A stretch of 7,893 nt of DNA from Pseudofrankia asymbiotica (GTDB taxonomy: Bacteria; Actinomycetota; Actinomycetes; Frankiales; Frankiaceae). Shown piece after piece: positions 5,713-7,893 of this stretch. Location of the stretch: positions 3,486 through 11,378 of the forward strand of contig NZ_MOMC01000041.1 in NCBI RefSeq assembly GCF_001983105.1, written 5' to 3'. A program made the position numbers and the translations under genes. The notes under the pieces are model-generated. The model had not been told where the DNA came from and did no database searches. It saw only the letters and a program-made list of their open reading frames with translations. How positions within the stretch are numbered: position 1 is the first letter of the stretch; the number at the start of each line of letters is the position of its first letter.

Positions 5713-7137
5713 ATGTCCAGCTCCACACCCGCCAGCGGCCCCTCCTCACCTACCGTGTTCGATCGCCTGCTGCGCGAGTCCGGCGTCTCTGACACCCGGT
5801 TCGCCCGGCAGGTGAACAGCCGTGCCCGCCACAACCGGCGGATCGAGCTCGGGCTGGCGCGCACGACCGTGGGGCACTGGCGGCGTGGCATGAAGCCCCG
5901 TGACCCGATGGTGGCCGAGCTCGCCGCCGCCGAGGTGTCGGCGCTCGTCGGCTACCCGGTGCTGCCCGTGGACCTGGGCTGGCGCGGGGAGCACTACGGG
6001 CGCGAGGACCTGGGGCTGCACGTCGCCGACACCCCTGTCCAGACCGTCAGGACCCTGGCTGGACTTACGGGGCGGGACATGCGACGTCGCGAGATGCTCC
6101 AGGACTCGACGGCCTTCGTCGCCAGCGCGTTCGCCGAGCCGGTGCTGTCGAGCATCACCGGTGTCGTCCGGCGGGCGCTGAGCGCGAGTGCCGAGACCGC
6201 GGGCGGCAGCAACGCCGCCATGATCAGGGACATGACGGCGACCTTCCGCCGGCTGGACGCCCGGTTCGGCAGCGGGGAGATCCGCAACCAGGTGATCACC
6301 TTCCTGCACGACCGTACCCGGGCGGCGATGAGCGAGGACCCTGACGCCGAGCTGTGCAGCGCGCTCGCGGAGCTCACCCAGTTCGGCGGCTGGCTCGCGC
6401 AGGACAGCGACCGGCAGGCGCTGGCACAGCGCTACTACATCCAGGCGCTGAGCCTCGCCGAGCACGCCGACGACGTCCAGCTCGCCGGCCGGGTGCTCGC
6501 GGCCATGAGCGACCAGGCCGCCCGGCTGGGACACAACCGGCAGAGCCTGTCGATGGCCCGCGCCGCGGTGGACCGGGCGAACCGGACGGCCGCCCCGACG
6601 GTCGAGGCGATGCTCCACGACAAACATGCCTGGGCGTTGGCCCAGGCACACGACGAGGCCGGCTGCGTCGAGGCGCTGACCGCCATGGAGCGCGCGATCG
6701 AGCGCGCGATCAACCGCGGCTCGTCCGACGACGAGCCGGCCTGGGCGTCCCACTACAACGCGGGCGACGTCGCCGAATGCGTGGGCCACTGCTACCTGCT
6801 GATGGACCGGCCGGAGCAGGCCGCCGAACACCTGCTCGAGGCGCGCGAACTGCAGGTCAGCTCCCGCGCCAGGACCCGCAGCTACGCCGAGGCCGATCTC
6901 GCCATCGCCTACCTGCGCGGGCGCTCCCCCGACCTGGAGGCCGCCGTCGACGCGGGCCAGCGCGCCGTCGAGTACGCCGGGCCGGTCTCCTCCGTCCGGG
7001 TCACGGACAAGCTGCGCGAGCTGGAGACGGCGTTCGCCCCGCACAGCGGCTCGGTGATCGTGCAGGAATGGCGCGCCAACGCCGCGACCGTCCTGCGGCG
7101 CTTCCCCTCCGGCGACGGGCCAGACTCCGCCCGGTAG
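5713..7137 (+). CDS. NsdA-like regulator: N-terminal DNA-binding segment plus TPR-like repeats
   Basis: This encodes 474 residues from ATG at 5713, with GGGGG at 5704-5708 just upstream. An in-frame GTG at 5686 has no ribosome binding site. Residues 14-62 (FDRLLRESGVSDTRFARQVNSRARHN, then TTVGHWRRGMKPR) look like a helix-turn-helix in which a helix ends in W-x-x-G-x-x-P-R. The next stretch (65-101, AELAAAEVSALVGYPVLPVDLGW) is the conserved follow-up helix pair. This layout matches actinobacterial NsdA-type regulators; NsdA represses differentiation and antibiotic production in Streptomyces. Arg-rich RRREML (124-129) before a small-residue stretch resembles the pseudo-Tat motif of this class. 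The remainder (about 210-440) is helical with TPR-like spacing, for example ALAQRYYIQALSLAEHADD and PEQAAEHLLEARELQ. It is likely a cytosolic ligand- or protein-sensing regulator. Targets are unknown; similarity is by pattern, so no gene symbol is given. Confidence 0.85.
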   Translation: MSSSTPASGPSSPTVFDRLLRESGVSDTRFARQVNSRARHNRRIELGLARTTVGHWRRGMKPRDPMVAELAAAEVSALVGYPVLPVDLGWRGEHYGREDLGLHVADTPVQTVRTLAGLTGRDMRRREMLQDSTAFVASAFAEPVLSSITGVVRRALSASAETAGGSNAAMIRDMTATFRRLDARFGSGEIRNQVITFLHDRTRAAMSEDPDAELCSALAELTQFGGWLAQDSDRQALAQRYYIQALSLAEHADDVQLAGRVLAAMSDQAARLGHNRQSLSMARAAVDRANRTAAPTVEAMLHDKHAWALAQAHDEAGCVEALTAMERAIERAINRGSSDDEPAWASHYNAGDVAECVGHCYLLMDRPEQAAEHLLEARELQVSSRARTRSYAEADLAIAYLRGRSPDLEAAVDAGQRAVEYAGPVSSVRVTDKLRELETAFAPHSGSVIVQEWRANAATVLRRFPSGDGPDSAR

Positions 7138-7170
7138 CCGCCGCTCTCCCCGGCTGGTCGTCGTCGCCAT

Positions 7171-7192
7171 GCCGGACGGCCCGTCTTCCGGC
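7171..7192 (+). terminator. Hairpin after the regulator gene, possible terminator
   Basis: GCCGGA (7171-7176) pairs with TCCGGC (7187-7192) around a 10-nt loop, 33 nt after the regulator's stop. It is flanked by ATGC-like and GCAT sequences and followed by a C/T-rich stretch, but has no true T-run. It is plausible as the end of the regulator transcript. Confidence 0.35.
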
Positions 7193-7377
7193 CTCTGCAT
7201 CCCCTCCCCTGAATCCCCTCCCCGCGCCGGCCGGTCGTCGCCAAGCCCCGAATGCGGCCGCCGGGAACGCCTGTTTGTGATGGTCGTCTCACGCTGATCA
7301 CTTCTTGCCTGCCCGGGTATGGGCGGGGCGTGCGCATCCGGCACCCTGACGGGGTGAGCAGTTCGGGGGAAAGTACT

Positions 7378-7893
7378 GTGGCCGGCCCGTCAGGCGCCGA
7401 CGACGGCGTCGGCGCGAAACCGGCCACGACCGGGGCGGGCGTCGAGAGCGAGAAACCGCCCTGGCTCCCGACCGATGTCGGGCGCACGCTGTTCGTGGTC
7501 GCGGCCTGGCTGGTCGTCGGCGCGCTGAGCGTCGTGGCGCTGGGCCGGCTGGTCTATCTGGACGACGTGCTGAGCTGGCCGTACGCGGCGCTGAACGCGC
7601 TCACACCGCTGCTCTACCTGCCGGTCTACGCCGCGTTGCTCGTCGGCTTCGGGCTCAGGCGCAACACGCTGATGCTGGCGACGGTGCCGCTGATCGGGCT
7701 GCATCTGTTCTGGACGGTGCCGGAGATCTGGCCCGGCGGGGCCGAGAAGGCGCCGGCCGGCGCCCAGCCAGTCCGGGTGCTCTCGGCGAACCTGCTTTAC
7801 AGCAACGCGTCCGCCGGGCGGCTGGGCGGCCAGATCGAGGCGGCGCACCCCGACATCGTCGTGCTCGTGGAGGCCTCGCCGCTCACTCTCGGC
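7378..7893 (+). CDS. Membrane-anchored endonuclease/exonuclease/phosphatase-family protein, N-terminal part (3' end outside window)
   Basis: The frame stays open to the right edge. GTG at 7378 is chosen because GGGGG (7365-7369) lies 8 nt before it; an in-frame GTG at 7354 lacks a proper ribosome binding site but would add eight residues. After about 35 polar residues come three hydrophobic segments, numbered from 7378: about 37-56 (LFVVAAWLVVGALSVVALG), 69-92 (YAALNALTPLLYLPVYAALL) and 96-113 (TLMLATVPLIGLHLFWTV). Then PVRVLSANLLYSN starts an EEP domain. Its first Asn and the Glu of PDIVVLVEAS are the expected first metal-binding elements. EEP proteins hydrolyse phosphodiester or phosphomonoester bonds in nucleic acids, lipids or phosphorylated sugars. 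Those with three N-terminal helices usually place the domain outside the membrane; substrates are mostly unknown. The catalytic core lies beyond the window, so activity cannot be checked. Confidence 0.88.
   Translation, partial: MAGPSGADDGVGAKPATTGAGVESEKPPWLPTDVGRTLFVVAAWLVVGALSVVALGRLVYLDDVLSWPYAALNALTPLLYLPVYAALLVGFGLRRNTLMLATVPLIGLHLFWTVPEIWPGGAEKAPAGAQPVRVLSANLLYSNASAGRLGGQIEAAHPDIVVLVEASPLTLG

Noticed and set aside
5309..5749. Minus-strand open frame of 146 codons in the intergenic region
   Set aside because: It has no ribosome binding site, its third codon positions are not G/C biased like true genes here, it overlaps the start of the regulator, and it contains the strong hairpins.
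5746..7344. Minus-strand open frame of 532 codons opposite the regulator
   Set aside because: It mirrors the regulator gene, whose sense frame has the coherent HTH/TPR-like protein. The antisense product is Gly/Arg/Val-rich without recognisable domains.

Overview
The window is 7.9 kb of very GC-rich DNA. Genes are packed on both strands, GTG starts are common, and third codon positions are almost always G or C. Together with an NsdA-type regulator (a class known from Streptomyces and relatives), this points to a filamentous actinomycete. Frankia or a near relative is plausible, but I cannot prove the genus from the sequence alone.

Left part (1-1072). It opens with the 3' end of a short-chain dehydrogenase/reductase gene on the + strand. 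Next come a small protein with an antibiotic-monooxygenase-like (dimeric alpha/beta barrel) pattern and a 68-residue S4-domain RNA-binding protein. The S4 gene converges on a minus-strand ROK-family sugar kinase, with two compact hairpins in the 68-bp gap.

Middle (1074-4940). Everything here is on the minus strand: etfB then etfA (the two electron-transfer flavoprotein subunits, tightly coupled), a 63-residue orphan protein with an excellent ribosome binding site, and the ROK kinase, which carries unusual low-complexity extensions. A strong hairpin pair closes the etf transcript. About 390 bp between the small protein and the kinase hold no convincing gene, but contain two U-tract terminator-like structures facing each other.

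Right part (4941-7893). A 770-bp non-coding stretch separates etfB (leftward) from an NsdA-like regulator with a DNA-binding N-terminus and a TPR-like body (rightward). This stretch has a cluster of palindromes close to etfB and a run of strong hairpins around 5254-5488. The window ends inside a membrane-anchored endonuclease/exonuclease/phosphatase-family protein that reads off the right edge.

The coding content is mostly ordinary accessory and housekeeping material. I see no mobile element, CRISPR array, tRNA or rRNA, and no obvious new multi-gene system. The most interesting signals are non-coding: the structured intergenic region at 5254-5488 and the facing terminators at 2488-2623. The small orphan protein and the kinase's altered motif and insertions also deserve a look.
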